This document shows, piece by piece, positions 31,852 through 43,582 of a stretch of DNA of 64,000 nt; the first letter of the stretch is position 1; each line of letters begins with the position of its first letter. The DNA is taken from contig JAGTXZ010000005.1 of NCBI GenBank assembly GCA_018398575.1, forward strand, positions 620,001 to 684,000, in the 5' to 3' direction. The position numbers were made by a program, and so were the translations under genes. The stretch comes from Ampelomyces quisqualis. Lineage: Eukaryota; Ascomycota; Dothideomycetes; Pleosporales; Phaeosphaeriaceae. The notes under the pieces were generated by a model. It did not search any database and was not told the DNA's origin. It saw only the letters and a program-made list of their open reading frames with translations.

Positions 31852-33030
31852 CTTTCATGTCGCGCGTTTCGGTGCTTTATATTGTAGTCGCTTGTTTTTG
31901 TTGTCTACCCTGGCAGTGCTAGATGTAGACGACCGAATCGGAGTGCAGGGAAGGTGCTGGTCAGCTGGCCAGATCAGTTGGGGAAGTCTCTCGGACGAGC
32001 TGGGTTTCCGCTTCCTTCGCTGTTGTAGTAAGGCCAAACTACAGAATTCAGGCATCAGCGCGCATCATCAGTTCTCTCGGTCGGCAGACACTTGTCATGT
32101 TGATGGAGAGAGCAGGTTTGTTAAAGAAAACTTGTCAGCGCAGGCGCTTGTTCTGACATCTTGAGAGCAAAGATGTTCTATCAACGAACCTGTTCAATGC
32201 ATCGTATTCTCGTCCTTCGTAGCTGGGCCTAGCCCTGGAAATCCGCAGACTAAGATTAGCGTTTCTAGCAAGAGTCATCTTGTTTGGTCAACTCAGGCAC
32301 GGCGGTCCATACAGGTGAACTATGCCTGAGCTGGCCCAACTTCGATTCTCGGTGACTTCAGTAAATATCAACGTTCGAAGCTGTGTCGCAAGATTTTTCC
32401 TGGCATTCACTGCACATAACCGTCCGCGGGTACCGGAAATTGAGGATCGCGCGCACAGACAAAAGAAGCGTTAGTAAAAAAAGCCACTCAGCACCATCAA
32501 GATTTGAGCTGAGGCACGAGAAAGGTCTTCGAATGGCTCTAAACGAAAGGAAGATGACAGCTGAATAAGAAGCTTGCTTCGTGAGTTGTCATTGTCAGAG
32601 ATCCAGCCCGCATTGTTGTTGTGCGGTGTGCGTGAAGGACAGTCCGCGAAACGCTGCGGGTCGATCACGCTAGGTACCGTAGCACGTGGCCTGGTGTTCA
32701 CTTTCAAGGCTGGGCGTGCATAGCCACTTGCCAAACGAATTGCCACATCACAATGGCGATCAACTGGAAAGAATGTCTGTGTACGTTTCTTTTGTATTTT
32801 ATGTCGAGTAACGGTCCCAAAAAAAACTGCAGTTACGAAATCTGACCAAAGCCAACCCACTGTTACTTGTGGATGTACAATATGTGTGTTGCCGGACTGG
32901 AGGTCCCCAAAGCCAGCATTGACGAGGTCAGTGCTCGAATGTATACTTCAAGAAACGGGCCAAACACCGCGTGTATGCGGTATGAACTCTCTATATATGC
33001 GTGTCGTCATAATCGTCCACGCAATGCAAA
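31852..33030. other. Intergenic between two minus-strand genes
   Basis: Upstream of the membrane protein and downstream of the transcription-factor-like gene. Short frames only; no gene seen. Confidence 0.5.
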
Positions 33031-34986
33031 TCACTTCGAGTCATGGGTGCCAATGAGCTCTTGGATCTTGTAGAGCTTCATCTGAGCCAAGATCAGTGGT
33101 GTCGGATGCTGAGACACGAGAACGACCGTTGTGCGCATGGCGTTCATGATGAGACATCGCCTAATCCAGACTGCACGTAAGTCTTGTACAGGACCACTTC
33201 CTAGCTGCGGGCCCGTTTCGAGTGGAGCCGGCGTACGTGCAGCAGCGGCGCCGACCGTGCACACCCAGTAGAGTACGCCAGCCATGTCGTTCCACACGTT
33301 CGCCAAATCGGTATTCTTCAGCGCTTCGTGGAGCTGGTCGATGAGAGGACGCGTAGCCGACTGGCTCATGGCATTTCCGCTGCTTGCTGTCGGCCCCGAG
33401 CCAAAGCTCCCTGGGAAGTAGTAAAGATCGCCCACCTTGGAGAAGGGTACCTGCTCGACGATGGCTTGTGCATAGATGATTGCTACTATGCGGCAGGCTT
33501 CATAGACAAAGTCGTTTGAGACCGCAAGATGCGGGCTGCAAGCTGAGGGCAAAGAGAAGATTCGTGCGCGGATTCCACGGGCCTTATCATTGTAGTCCAA
33601 TATGGCGCGGGTTGCGCGTCCACCATCCTCTTGCTTGATGCTATGCTCTGAAGCCAACACCATGCGGTTCGCGATGAACAAATCCGACAAGTCGCGCATG
33701 TCAACAAGAATACTGCGTGTGGCCTTAGAGCAACAAGGATCATTGGCGACGGTTCCAAAGTCATTTCCACTGCCAAAAAGCGGCGACTCTGGCAAAGCTG
33801 GCATCTCAAACTTCGGAAGACCCGCTGGTGTCCAGGCTCGGAACACCGACTGCTGCCTTACTTCGCAGCAGATATCTCGATTGTAGCAATAGCTAGGCGC
33901 TGTCAGCGAAGTTACGTGGAAGAGATTATCTTACTAACGCTGCAGCAACATCCGCAACCGCACTGTTCTCCAATGCATGCATACCGCCCCGTTCTGCGAT
34001 GGTGCTAGCGACACCCTCTTGATACGCTCGTAATCGGTCTTCCTCACAGTTCCACATCTCGCCCGCCATCAGATGTAGGACCACCATGAGCGTTGCATCG
34101 TCGAGGTATGTGCTCGAATTTTGCAGACGCTCATTCAGCATGACCATGGTCTCATCTTTTACCATGATGGTCCGCTGGCTGTCTCCAGAGCATCGCTCTT
34201 GCCGGTCGAGCCACGTGGACGCTAAGACGGTTGTGCTAAGCAGGAGATGGGGCTGCCAAAGCATGACGGGAAGCCATTTCTCGACAGTCGATTCCGTTGC
34301 AAAACCCTGCATGACTGTGGTTGTTAGTGCTCTTGCACTCAACCATGTGGATTTGGCATAGGGCCCTGAGTGAGATGGGATGGAGCCTCCATTTACTTAC
34401 AGCTACGCACGAGAGATACAGCATCCAGCTTCGGATTCTGAAAGGCCAGAAGCGAATTTAGGTCATGGACACCGTCGCCGATTTGATGGTATGGGACTAG
34501 ATAGTCCACCAGCATTTGCATCAGAAGCTGTCCATGATGATCAGTCCCGTCGTAGCCAGTGACTACGGAGGCTGCAGGATTCTGCGACCGAACAGCAAGC
34601 GTGCTCCTGGGAGGCAGTTCCCAAATTGTAGGCTGGGCAGCCGGGGCATCATGGCAACAATCCTCGAGGCTGGTCTGCTTCGCGAAACTGTATTTTTCCG
34701 AGTTTCCGTCGCCCTCGATGAAAGAGAGATTGGTTCTCTCGGGCGAAGCCGAACCGACGTCAATGGGTAATTGAGCGTTATGTGCGTCCCGACGCTGGTC
34801 CCACCTGTGGCTGCGCATTGCGTGGCGCCTGACTCGCTGCTTTGCAGCTCCTGATTTGAAGTAATCAGGGGTGTCTCCTATGATCCAGTCCAGTGGGCGG
34901 TTCGTATCATCGGGCATCTTGCGTTGCCTGCGTTTGGCTGTCGACTTAGGCTCCGGGTGCGAAGAGTCTAGACGCAAACACATCAA
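33031..34986 (-). CDS. Fungal-specific transcription-factor-like protein without zinc cluster, about 607 aa
   Basis: Exons complement(34401-34986), (33939-34314) and (33031-33892). Introns are 86 nt (GTAAGT...CTAAC...CACAG) and 46 nt (GTTAGT...CTGAC...CCTAG). The joined frame has 607 residues, or 584 if translation starts at the second good ATG (34917). A 35-nt alternative for the first intron also keeps frame but is unusually short. The N-terminus has the R-V-R-R-H-A-M-R-S-H-R-x-x-Q-R-R signature of a large Pezizomycotina family often labelled 'tachykinin family' or Fungal_trans_2-like. These proteins resemble the regulatory half of Zn2Cys6 factors but lack the Cys cluster; none is visible here. 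The rest is helical (WLPVMLWQPHLLLSTTVLAS, then GGMHALENSAVAD) as in that regulatory domain. Presumably a nuclear regulator; target unknown. Confidence 0.75.
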
Positions 34987-37432
34987 TCAGGGAATTGCTA
35001 AACCCATATGCAATAAACCTACTTTGGGAAAGCTTGGACGCTTTGTCGTTGGAAGCTGAACTGGAGCGGGAAATGGTCATTGTTCAAACTCTGGAGTGGG
35101 CAATGGTCATGGCGCACTGGTCGGTAACGAGCGCGTGTCTCGTTTATATGGTAAAAGAGACCTGTCTCCGCGCGCAAACAGCGTATATTGGCCTGCTGTG
35201 GTGTCAGCCGGCATCATAGGAGTGGAATGAGAAGTGGCGCCAGTCGTCTGGTTCACTGTTGGACATTCACGGGCTAGCAGGTTCTGCAGATGCGGGTACA
35301 GCGCCGCTCAGCCCTCACTTGAACCCTTGTTGCAGCTCATTGCAGCCATCAAACCATCCTAGAGTTTCTCGTTCGTTTCTCATGAGGCCATTGAGGCGAC
35401 ACGGCGTCTTGGACTTTGGCGCGTTTTGTGGAGACATATTCATCCCATTGGACGGGAGCCGTTCCCGGTGTCTGCTCGCTTACAGCGCCAGAAGAAGTTC
35501 TTGCACAAACATTCCATCCTCTCCCTCGACCTGGACAACTAGTTATTGGTTAACTCATTCTTTACTGCCCCATAGTACACTACTTTGCTTCGGAAACCCT
35601 GAGCACGTTACAGCACAGCGTAGTGTTTGGCCTCAAGTCTGCAGCTGTTCAAGGTCGTATACGTGACCCTTGGCTTTGTGCTCCAGTGATCTACAATGTG
35701 ATGGAGGGCGAAACAAGTGAATCAATTTTGGTATATGTAGGCCACGCATGAGATAGGCGAGTCAAAACTGCCCAAAGATGATCGTCGAGCTTGGACAACT
35801 ACACTGTTGACTTTTCTCTCGCCGACATGGCAAAGCACCGCAAAATCGTACGATACCAAGACGTATAGAAGACAAAATCAAGCCTTCAAATTTGTTAGCT
35901 CGTCAAGTTTGTAAGCCCGTCAACTGAGGCTGGTCGAGGCGGGTGTTTCCAGCATTGCATCGGCATTATGCATCCGTGACCACTTTGTCTCAATTGTCCT
36001 AGCGGCAGAAGAGGCTTGCGGCAGCTGGACATGTGTTAGCAAGGGAGCTGTATGCGTATTCAGCGGCACATTCAGTCCAGGGTTCCTGGTCATCTTTTGC
36101 AAACCTTGCCTACAAAGTTGCTGCATCAAGGTTACGAGGTTGCCCGGTGGCTGTGATTCAGACCGGCTTCTGCATCATGGAAGTCCGACATCAACGACAA
36201 GTCCCGTACGTCGTACTCGCAAATTACTCCCTATTGAGTTGTCGTTGATCTTCCTTGCAAAACGACTAGACTTTCTCCTCGCAGACGCGGATGCGGTTCG
36301 CATACCCGAACTTGTGGGACCTCTATTCATTTGATCGGCTGAAGGTCGGAGAATTTCCAAGATCTACGCGAGCGCGCGAGGCGCGTGAAGCGCCAATTAA
36401 GGTGTTACTCAAGACATTCTAGCAATAGCCCGAGACAAGATGGGCTCATTCTTGACGGCGTACGCTTTCGCTATAGTGGTAGGCCACAAGTAAATGGAGC
36501 CTGAGACAGCCCCCACGCTCCACAGCCTTCTGACATCCTCAAGCTGTCAAATGGCCATCTAAATGACAAATATTGTTACACAATTCGAGATCGAATTTGA
36601 ACCAAGGCGAAAGTGATCACTGATCAACCAGTCTACCAAGTAGCCGTCATAGCCACCCTAGGGTGCAAGGGGGCTCCCAAGAGAAGATTCAATTCCAAGC
36701 TTAGACGAGCAATCGAAAGTTAGCAAATATTTTAATAGAGCAAATAATCCTGAGAATTACCGCAAGCAAACAGTGCCGTCATTGGACAAGAGTAGCGACT
36801 TGATCACTGCGATGGGACATATCGGGTTTTTGGTCAGCAAGATGAACATTATAATTCAAGAGACTAGTGTCGATCAATAGACGATTGAATTGTGCAAATG
36901 TGTTAATTGCAACATGTCAAACCTTGCCACACGTTTGTGCGAAGTCTTGACACCACCAGGATCAGCAATGATTCGTGGTAGCTCAAACGTAAACCTCGAG
37001 TGATTTAACCACAACTAGGTTGACCTGTAACATGATAAAAAGACTCCGTATGCTCGGTAGCGGACCATAATCGCGTAGAAGACGTGAATTTTATTTCTGC
37101 AAAGTCGGCATGACTTGATGCGTAGTAGCGCAATTACGAACTATCGTTAGGCTTCATGACAAGGAGCGTCCTAACGTAGCACGCTTTGCGACTCTGCGAG
37201 CCTTCACACTTTCGCAGATAACCGCTCTTACAATGCAGACAAAACATTCAACCGTTTTCCAGCCACGGAAGTATCTCACGCAACATCCTTTCCAACCTTT
37301 TCTATACCATTTAGTTCAACAACTCCCTTTCCAACCCCATCCCATTTAGTCCTTCTTTCATAACGATTCCCTCTTCGCTCCTTCACCCTATCTTCTTGAA
37401 CACAATCCTCCCAGACCCCAGCATCATCCGCA
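34987..37432. other. Long gene-poor interval
   Basis: About 2.4 kb with only short frames. The part from about 36560 to 37150 is more A/T-rich than its surroundings and may be old repeat DNA. No gene, repeat family or RNA recognised. Confidence 0.5.
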
Positions 37433-38377
37433 CTAAGCTCCCCTCCCCAAATCCTTCAACGCCCTCTTGATCTCCTCTTCAAAGTCATCCTCCATGCCCA
37501 TGTACCCACACTGCCTCAACAACTCCCTCACACGCTTCGGCCTCGCCGTAATGGGTATCGCATGCCGCTCACTGTTCTCTCCCTCGATACGAAGTAGCGC
37601 CACTACTCCCACAAGCTTTTCGGGGACATCGAAGGCGACGACTTGTGCTTCGACTTGTGATTGTGCGATTTTCTTTGCGATCTCTTGCGGCGTGTATTCG
37701 ATGATTGCGGGGGCGTCGGGTGTGAAAAGGCTGAGAATGAACGTACATAGTATGGCAAGGAGCGAGGCTAGCGTTAGTGGACGGGGTCTTGGTGATGGGT
37801 TTCGTCGGGTTGGAGGTTGCGGGGGTATGGCTGGTCGGTATTCGGATGGGTAGTAGTAGCGGGCGATAATCTTGGGTGCATTCGGAGCGAGAAGCTCAGC
37901 GATGGGCGTGGAAGATATGTCGGGGTCTTCTGGATATCTCGAGTCCTTGGGATGTATTTCTTGTGAGTCTTCGTCGGCTTCGGAGGGCGGGAGGCGGAAG
38001 TCTTCCTCATCAGATTCGAAGATGCCTTCCTCAGAAGATATTCCCTCTGAATTCGTGTTCTTGTCTTCTTGAGAACGATTCAGTTTTTCTCGTCCCAACG
38101 GCGATGAATCTTCGGTCGTCCACCATGCTTCCGACTTCTTACTGCTCGAGCTCCGTTGCTAAATACTCGGCCTCACAAGGACCTCAGACTCTTCGAATAG
38201 TTCATTGATCTTTTTCTGAACATCTGGGTCAATGCCAGATGGTATAAAACGGGACTGTGGTTCAGAATTGCTCATTGGGATGAGTTGCGTTGAAGCCATA
38301 GCAATTGAGAGTGCTGAGACAGACTGGGAGAATATCAACCACGAGGGTATGCCGGAGATGGAGTGAGAGGTAGCCAT
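37433..38377 (-). CDS. Single-span membrane protein, frame crossed by one TAG
   Basis: From ATG 38377 the frame runs to a TAG at 38159-38161, then continues in the same frame to a stop at 37433. The first part holds SRFIPSGIDPDVQKKINELFEESE. The second holds SEAWWTTEDSSPLGREKL, a long acidic stretch, a Pro-rich segment, a transmembrane helix (LTLASLLAILCTFILSLF) and a helical tail (EYTPQEIAKKIAQSQVEAQ, then RVRELLRQCGYMGMEDDFEEEIKRALKDLG). A GTGAGG donor just before the TAG and AAG acceptors after it allow an in-frame intron of 39 or 42 nt, which would remove the stop. That is near the lower size limit, so either this is a tiny intron or the gene carries a nonsense mutation. Family not recognised; preserved coding quality on both sides favours a live gene. 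Confidence 0.55.
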
Positions 38378-38678
38378 TGCGTCACTATCTCGTTGGGAAT
38401 TGGTTCGGCGGCTGCTATGGGGACTGACATTGTGATGCGGGCCTGGGGTTCGGTGAATCGCGTTCGCTGTCAGTGCAGCGTCGGCTAAGACATTGTGTTG
38501 TCACGTTGTTCGCACATTTCACATCATAACGTTGATGGCGATAAGCGAAGACTACAAACCTGTTGATATTCCCGATACATAAACATTGTCTCTCACACAT
38601 ACCATTCCTTGTCGAACCCTTCGCGCCGCCGAGGTTTCAGGGTCATTGTCACGATCGTGCTTCTTTTACGATAGCAGC

Positions 38679-40711
38679 ATGTCGAGTACCACATCCAAGC
38701 ATTTCTTCCCTGGTCTTCCGGACAAGAGACCTAGTCTCCAACGCGAATATAATACAAGTCCTTCCGAGCCACATTTGTGCACACCGCATGGCTTCATACC
38801 TCTCGGATCTGCAAGTCCGACACCAACTCCCGCGGATGATTGAACACGACCCCTGAGTTTCGATTCCTTCTCACTCCCCAAGAAGGAAAGCATCATATCA
38901 TCAGACGCAGTCGTATACGAACCACACAGCTTCATCCCGCTGTGCTCCGTTGCACCAGTAGCAAAGGCCGGCGAAGCTGGTGACTACTTCTCTCACACCG
39001 TCACCAGAGAAACCTATGATGACCAATCCTCTAATGAAACTACTGGAAAAGCAAATATAAGTGCCGCAGAAAGAAGCACGAAAACATCCGAGTGTGAGAG
39101 TAAATCCAGCACTCCAACACTCGTTTGTATGGCCTTGTAGACACCAGTCTCCTTCCTAACCCGACTAGTAGACCTGTTCACGATCGCGATATTGTATATT
39201 GCTCGGACCGAGTGCTGAAACCTTTGCCAACTATACGTCCACAAGTACGCGGCGGCGGTGTGTACGATCCATTCGAAAAAGCCACCGACCTAAAGCGCCG
39301 AAGATCTATCTCCAAGGAAGTCTCGATGGCTACATTGCAAAGGCTCGAGAAACATGATCAGTCGCTCAGTAGGGGTGTATCGGCTCTTGAAGAAGCTGTT
39401 TTACATATTAACCAAGGCATGGTGTACCAATCCAGAGCCTTGGAGCGCGTGTCGTCTCCTGCTAGCCTGCAATCAAATAGCTCCAGGGTTGTGTATTCCT
39501 GTGAGGACACAGAAAGAGTATGTTAGATAGTGGGAAACCAATCCGAAGACGAAGTCACAAACGAAGAAGAGTCAGCGGGACAAGATGTCGTAGGAACAAA
39601 TACGAGAAACGACAGTGATGACGACGATAGCAAATACTACACCGCAGCCTCACATCCTCGCTCAGAACCCCAAAGAAGCCCCAGTGCAACAGCACACCAA
39701 GCGACAACCCTTCCAAACTCAATAATCCTATCGATCATCTCCCCACGTACTACAAAATCCCTCGACAACCATCCCCATCTCTCCACGCCCAACAAAACAC
39801 CTCAATAACCACGCTCATCGCCGCCTACCCTCCCTACCCATCCTCAACCAACCACACCCTCCACACCCCGACAAACAGCGTCACCGCAAAACTCCGCGCC
39901 ACGCTTTCAACATTTCTACGTCGAGAAAGCCACATCGCGCCCCGCAGTCCAGCAATCCCCGCTACAAGCACACACGTCCTCGAATATCCCCGCTAGCTGT
40001 CGCCGCCGAGTGCGCACGCGAGTGGTCGCACCGAGTCGGATTCGCGGCGCGATATTGTGTGCCGGCGCGCCCATGCGGGTAAGAGCCGCGTGATGAGGGG
40101 TGGTTGGGGGGATTTGGGGGGGAGGGGTTGAGGGTGTGCGGGCGTGTCGGGGTTTTGGTGTGGGTGGGGAGGTGGGGAGGATTGAGGGGTTGGTTGGGGG
40201 AGGGGGGTGGTGTTGAAGGGATTGAGATGGGTTGAAATGGGTATTGGGGGGGTTGGCGGAGGTGGTTTTGTGGATGCTTGAACAGGGTGACTTTGTGGGA
40301 TGAAAAGATCGAGGGAGAAGGGCAATTGGGCTGAGGATGTGGAGAGGTGAGACGAGAGATGAGTTTTTGGCGCGTCGGGTGAGGGAGAGGAAGAGGAGGG
40401 AGCAGGAGAGGCGGGGATTTGAGAGATGGGAGAGGGAGAGGGCGGAGAGGATTGAGGGGATAAGGAAGACGAATAGGGTGGAGAGTAAGAGGAGGATATT
40501 GGAAAAGAAGGAAGAAAAGGCCGTTCGATCTGCCAACACGGATATGGATCTGCGAAAGACGTCGACTGGACTGGACCAAGTGGCTGGCTCCGAGTTGGAG
40601 GTATCGCCGCACAGTGGACTCGAAGGAGATGTCAAGTCTGCTTCGGATTCCGCCGACTGCCGACCCACCACGAAAAGGTATTCGAAAGACCAGCACGACA
40701 GTTTCCACTAG
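38679..40711 (+). pseudogene. Broken gene, acidic/coiled-coil with possible membrane segment
   Basis: From ATG 38679 (MSSTTSKHFFPGLPDKRPS) a frame stops at a TGA (38841-38843) but continues in frame with protein-like sequence. PHGFIPLGSASP before the stop is echoed by PHSFIPLCSVAP after it. A 42-nt GTATGG...CTAAC...ACTAG intron near 39127 would link to a hydrophobic helix (DLFTIAILYIARTE), followed by another stop. A different frame then carries a helical region (KRRRSISKEVSMATLQRLEKHDQSLSRGVSALEEAVLHI, about 39290-39420), an acidic piece (39530-39650), and finally a very charged helix (RDEFLARRVRERKRREQERRGFERWERER, 40357-40440). I could not join these into one frame. It looks like a degenerating gene, possibly two. 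Confidence 0.4.
40080..40330 (+). other. G-rich tract with quadruplex-forming potential
   Basis: For about 250 bp the plus strand is almost devoid of C and contains many G runs of three to seven separated by one to five bases. The preceding 200-300 bp (about 39740-39990) are the opposite, C-rich and G-poor. The long Pro/Thr-rich minus-strand frames here are a consequence of this composition, not evidence for a gene. Confidence 0.7.
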
Positions 40712-41094
40712 GTTGACGTGTCTCCCTACACAACAGGACAGCCGATCTTCGATGGTCTAGGAGAACTCTCGAGACGACCCTGTGCCTCGAAAAAAGCTCA
40801 GTCTCTGGGAGAAACTCAAATGGTAAATACGACGGCGACCAGTGATAGCCACAGAACAGCATACATTAGTAGGAGCTTTGTATTAGGATGACTGATGTTC
40901 CCTAGCCTGAATTGACATTTGATATTGCGTATAAATGTTCCTAGAAATGCTATACAGCAAGCAAGATTCAAACTCCGTCCCATATGCTGAGGGTATCATT
41001 CATACCAGATGCTTTTCTGCCACCTGAATGAGCTGCCAAAGACGCCAAAGCCATCCTTCTCAAAAAGGCCGAAGCCCGAGATGACACCATACTC
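40712..41094. other. Intergenic boundary to the housekeeping block
   Basis: 3' region of RPC82 on one side and the broken gene on the other. No gene seen. Confidence 0.55.
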
Positions 41095-43264
41095 TTATAC
41101 AGATACAAGCGGCCCATAAAAATCGCGGAGTGTAGCTACTAGATCATCTTGCCTGAAGAGCTGCAAGAGCAGCTTCTCCTGCACCTCTTTCCATTTTTGC
41201 AGTGCGTCCAGTTCGCCTTTACTTAACCATTTCGCTTCGTTACCGACAACATCCGAGCGCTCGGCTTTGCTGAGTAGTGGCTGGACTTTTTCGCGTTCGA
41301 ATTCGATTCGCTGCAGGATGCGGACCATGCCCTTGTACGTGTCGTGTAAGAGTTTCTCGCGAGCGCGTTGTCGGTCGTACCAAACAAGATGTAATGAATG
41401 TTTTGCTTCCCGCCTTTCAACTTTTGGAATTTCCTGTGTTTGCACGAAGCCTTGGACTGTCAGATCGTTTACGATGCCTCGGATGTCGTTGGCGGACATC
41501 ATCATAGCGTTGCACGTCGCGCGCTCGTCGAGTTTGCCCTTTTTTCGCAGCGCACGAATCAATTTCACGCCCAAGGCACCTTTCCTTGCGGATATTGTGT
41601 TTTCGACCTCAGCCTGTATCAACTGTTTCGCAATCTCTTCGAACTCGATGTGCCATTGCGAAAAACCAGCGCGCGAGTGCCATGTGGCAAAGTGTAACGG
41701 ATCCTCGGCGAGAAGTCGTATGTGTTTGTCAACGAGTTCCGTCCGTTGGTCCATGCCGAGCTTGTTTGGATCGATGGGCTGACTAAGAATGTTCGAACTG
41801 CGAACATGGCCCTTTCGAGTGACTGCCACGACCGCGTTGGGATCGAGGCCTTCGCAGATATCAAGGTCGCGAGGCAGCTTTTTTGCAACATCGCGAGCAG
41901 TGACAAGGGAGCGCGGATCGAGACCAATCTCTGGGGCTGGCTCTCCACCTGGTAGGGGCGGCTCTGGGAACTCCTCATAACAGCGCGGGGTATTCTCCTC
42001 CAGTGTCTGCAGCATATTCCGGTATATGTGAGCGGTGACGGAGCCAAGACGCTGCTCAACAAGCTGCACTAGTTGCTCTGTGCGCATGGCGACAGCGACT
42101 TTTTCGGGATTCACGCGGATTACGAGATGGTCCTCTGCGCAATGCGCCGCGGGGATAGAGGGGTTATGTGATCCGTTGAGCTTGACACGCTTGGTGGCGC
42201 CATTGTACTGGCTGTCGTCTGCCTTTCGCTTTCGGGAGAACCTGGGCGCGACCAGCCAATCGTCGCGCATCTTCCGCTTGAGAAGCTGTGTGGTGCGATG
42301 AACCTTGTCTCTATCCTTGATCCCGGATATGGCAGCTCCATTGAGTTCTATGCTGATGGCCTCTTCTTGCAACATATCGTGTACATCGCCAGGGGACAAG
42401 TACTGCGTGTCGGTGACGGTGCGCACCCACCCGCGCTCGATCAGTAGCTGGATGATGTCATACAGTTCGTCTACGGTTGCGATCTCGTCGTGCTCGTGCT
42501 CGGTATTGTCGTCTTGGACAGAATCGTGCGCCGATCCGCTAGGGTTGGTGGCTTTGGACATGCTGTTGATGGAAATCTCGCCGTTGGTCAGGGTCTCGAC
42601 GTCGGGCTTACTGTCCTCAAGCTCGACGGGCAGTCCGTTGACACCATTGAGCTTCGGTTCTGACCCGTTTGTGTGCGCACCGTTCGCTCGCTTCCTCTTC
42701 AGACCAGCGCCATTCGCTATGCCGTCGTCGGAGCCATCGTCACTGTCGGTGTCGGGGGGAAAGTAGGCTTCCTTCAAGTCTGCCACGCGCGTGTGTCCGA
42801 GGGTCAGCAAGTTGGAGATGACGTTTGCGGCCTTCTTCCCGAAGCGGTCTTGGACAAGCTTCGCGACCTTGCCAACGCGCACGAGCGCATACGAGTTTTG
42901 CCAGTCAATTTCGTAGTAGGTGACGCCCGCATCGTTGCCGGAGTGGAAGATGAGGTGTTGCTGGAGGAGGATGACGAGACCGTACTTGATCTGGCGGCCG
43001 TTCAGGTACGAGGTGCGAGCGATGGCTGCGAGGGTTTGGCGGCCATAACGCGCAAGGACTGTGTAGACGCGCTACCAACAGTCAGAAAGAGCGCCGAGGC
43101 TTGTCGCGTGACATACCGCTGCAAGTTCGCCGTAGACGTCGCCAACGAGGAGGGTGCAGAGCTCCGCAAGGATCTGGAGACATGTTGGTTATGGTGCGCG
43201 GCGGTGGAGACGATGCGCCGTCGCGGCGACAGCTTACCGGAGTCTCGCGCTGCGTGTAAGACAT
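41095..43264 (-). CDS. RPC82: RNA polymerase III subunit RPC3/RPC82, 686 aa
   Basis: Exons complement(43238-43264), (43117-43173) and (41095-43071). The introns are 64 nt (GTAAGC...CTCCAG) and 45 nt (GTATGT...GGTAG), all phase 0. The N-terminus reads MSYTQRETP-ILAELCTLLVGDVYGELAA-RVYTVLARYGRQTLAAIARTSYL, the winged-helix start typical of RPC82, followed by the LNGRQIKYGLVILLQQHLIFH wing. Then come YEIDWQNSYALVRVGK, a low-complexity acidic insert, a second helical domain with NPEKVAVAMRTEQLVQLVEQRLG, and the C-terminal winged helix and coiled coil (LLHDTYKGMVRILQRIEFEREKVQPLL). RPC82, with RPC34 and RPC31, forms the initiation subcomplex of Pol III that meets TFIIIB and opens promoters. Length is ordinary for filamentous fungi. 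It is divergent from QCR2, with 318 bp between starts. Confidence 0.93.
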
Positions 43265-43411
43265 GCTAGAGCCTAGATATTTGCCAGATATCTAGGGGTG
43301 AGGGGTGCTACCGGGGAGACATTGGTGAGGGCACAGCTGAGGCACAAGAAATGGCCAGCCGCAGTGGGGGTGGGTGACCGTTAGCTGGTCGTGCTATTGT
43401 GCCGGGCGCGG

Positions 43412-43416
43412 CCAAT
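43412..43416 (+). promoter_or_regulatory. CCAAT box upstream of QCR2
   Basis: CCAAT in the context GCGGCCAATGGGG, 167 bp before the QCR2 ATG and inside the 318-bp divergent RPC82/QCR2 promoter. Respiratory-chain genes of fungi are commonly controlled by the CCAAT-binding HAP complex, so this site is a plausible regulatory element; binding is inferred. Confidence 0.45.
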
Positions 43417-43582
43417 GGGGGGCCGTCCAAAACTTATGTCAGCGCCAAAACTGCGAACACCAGCGGCATCGTCGTGGGCTGCTGTACCCTCACCTCAGGC
43501 GGCTCCCATCCACTGCCCTCGCCTCCGCCTGCGCCCTCTCCGCCCTCCGCCCTCCGCCCTCCACTCCCCGCCCTCCTTCACC

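Noticed and set aside
39916..40708. Pro/Thr-rich minus-strand frames of about 250 codons
   Set aside because: Explained by the extreme G-rich plus strand; no start context, domain or splice structure.
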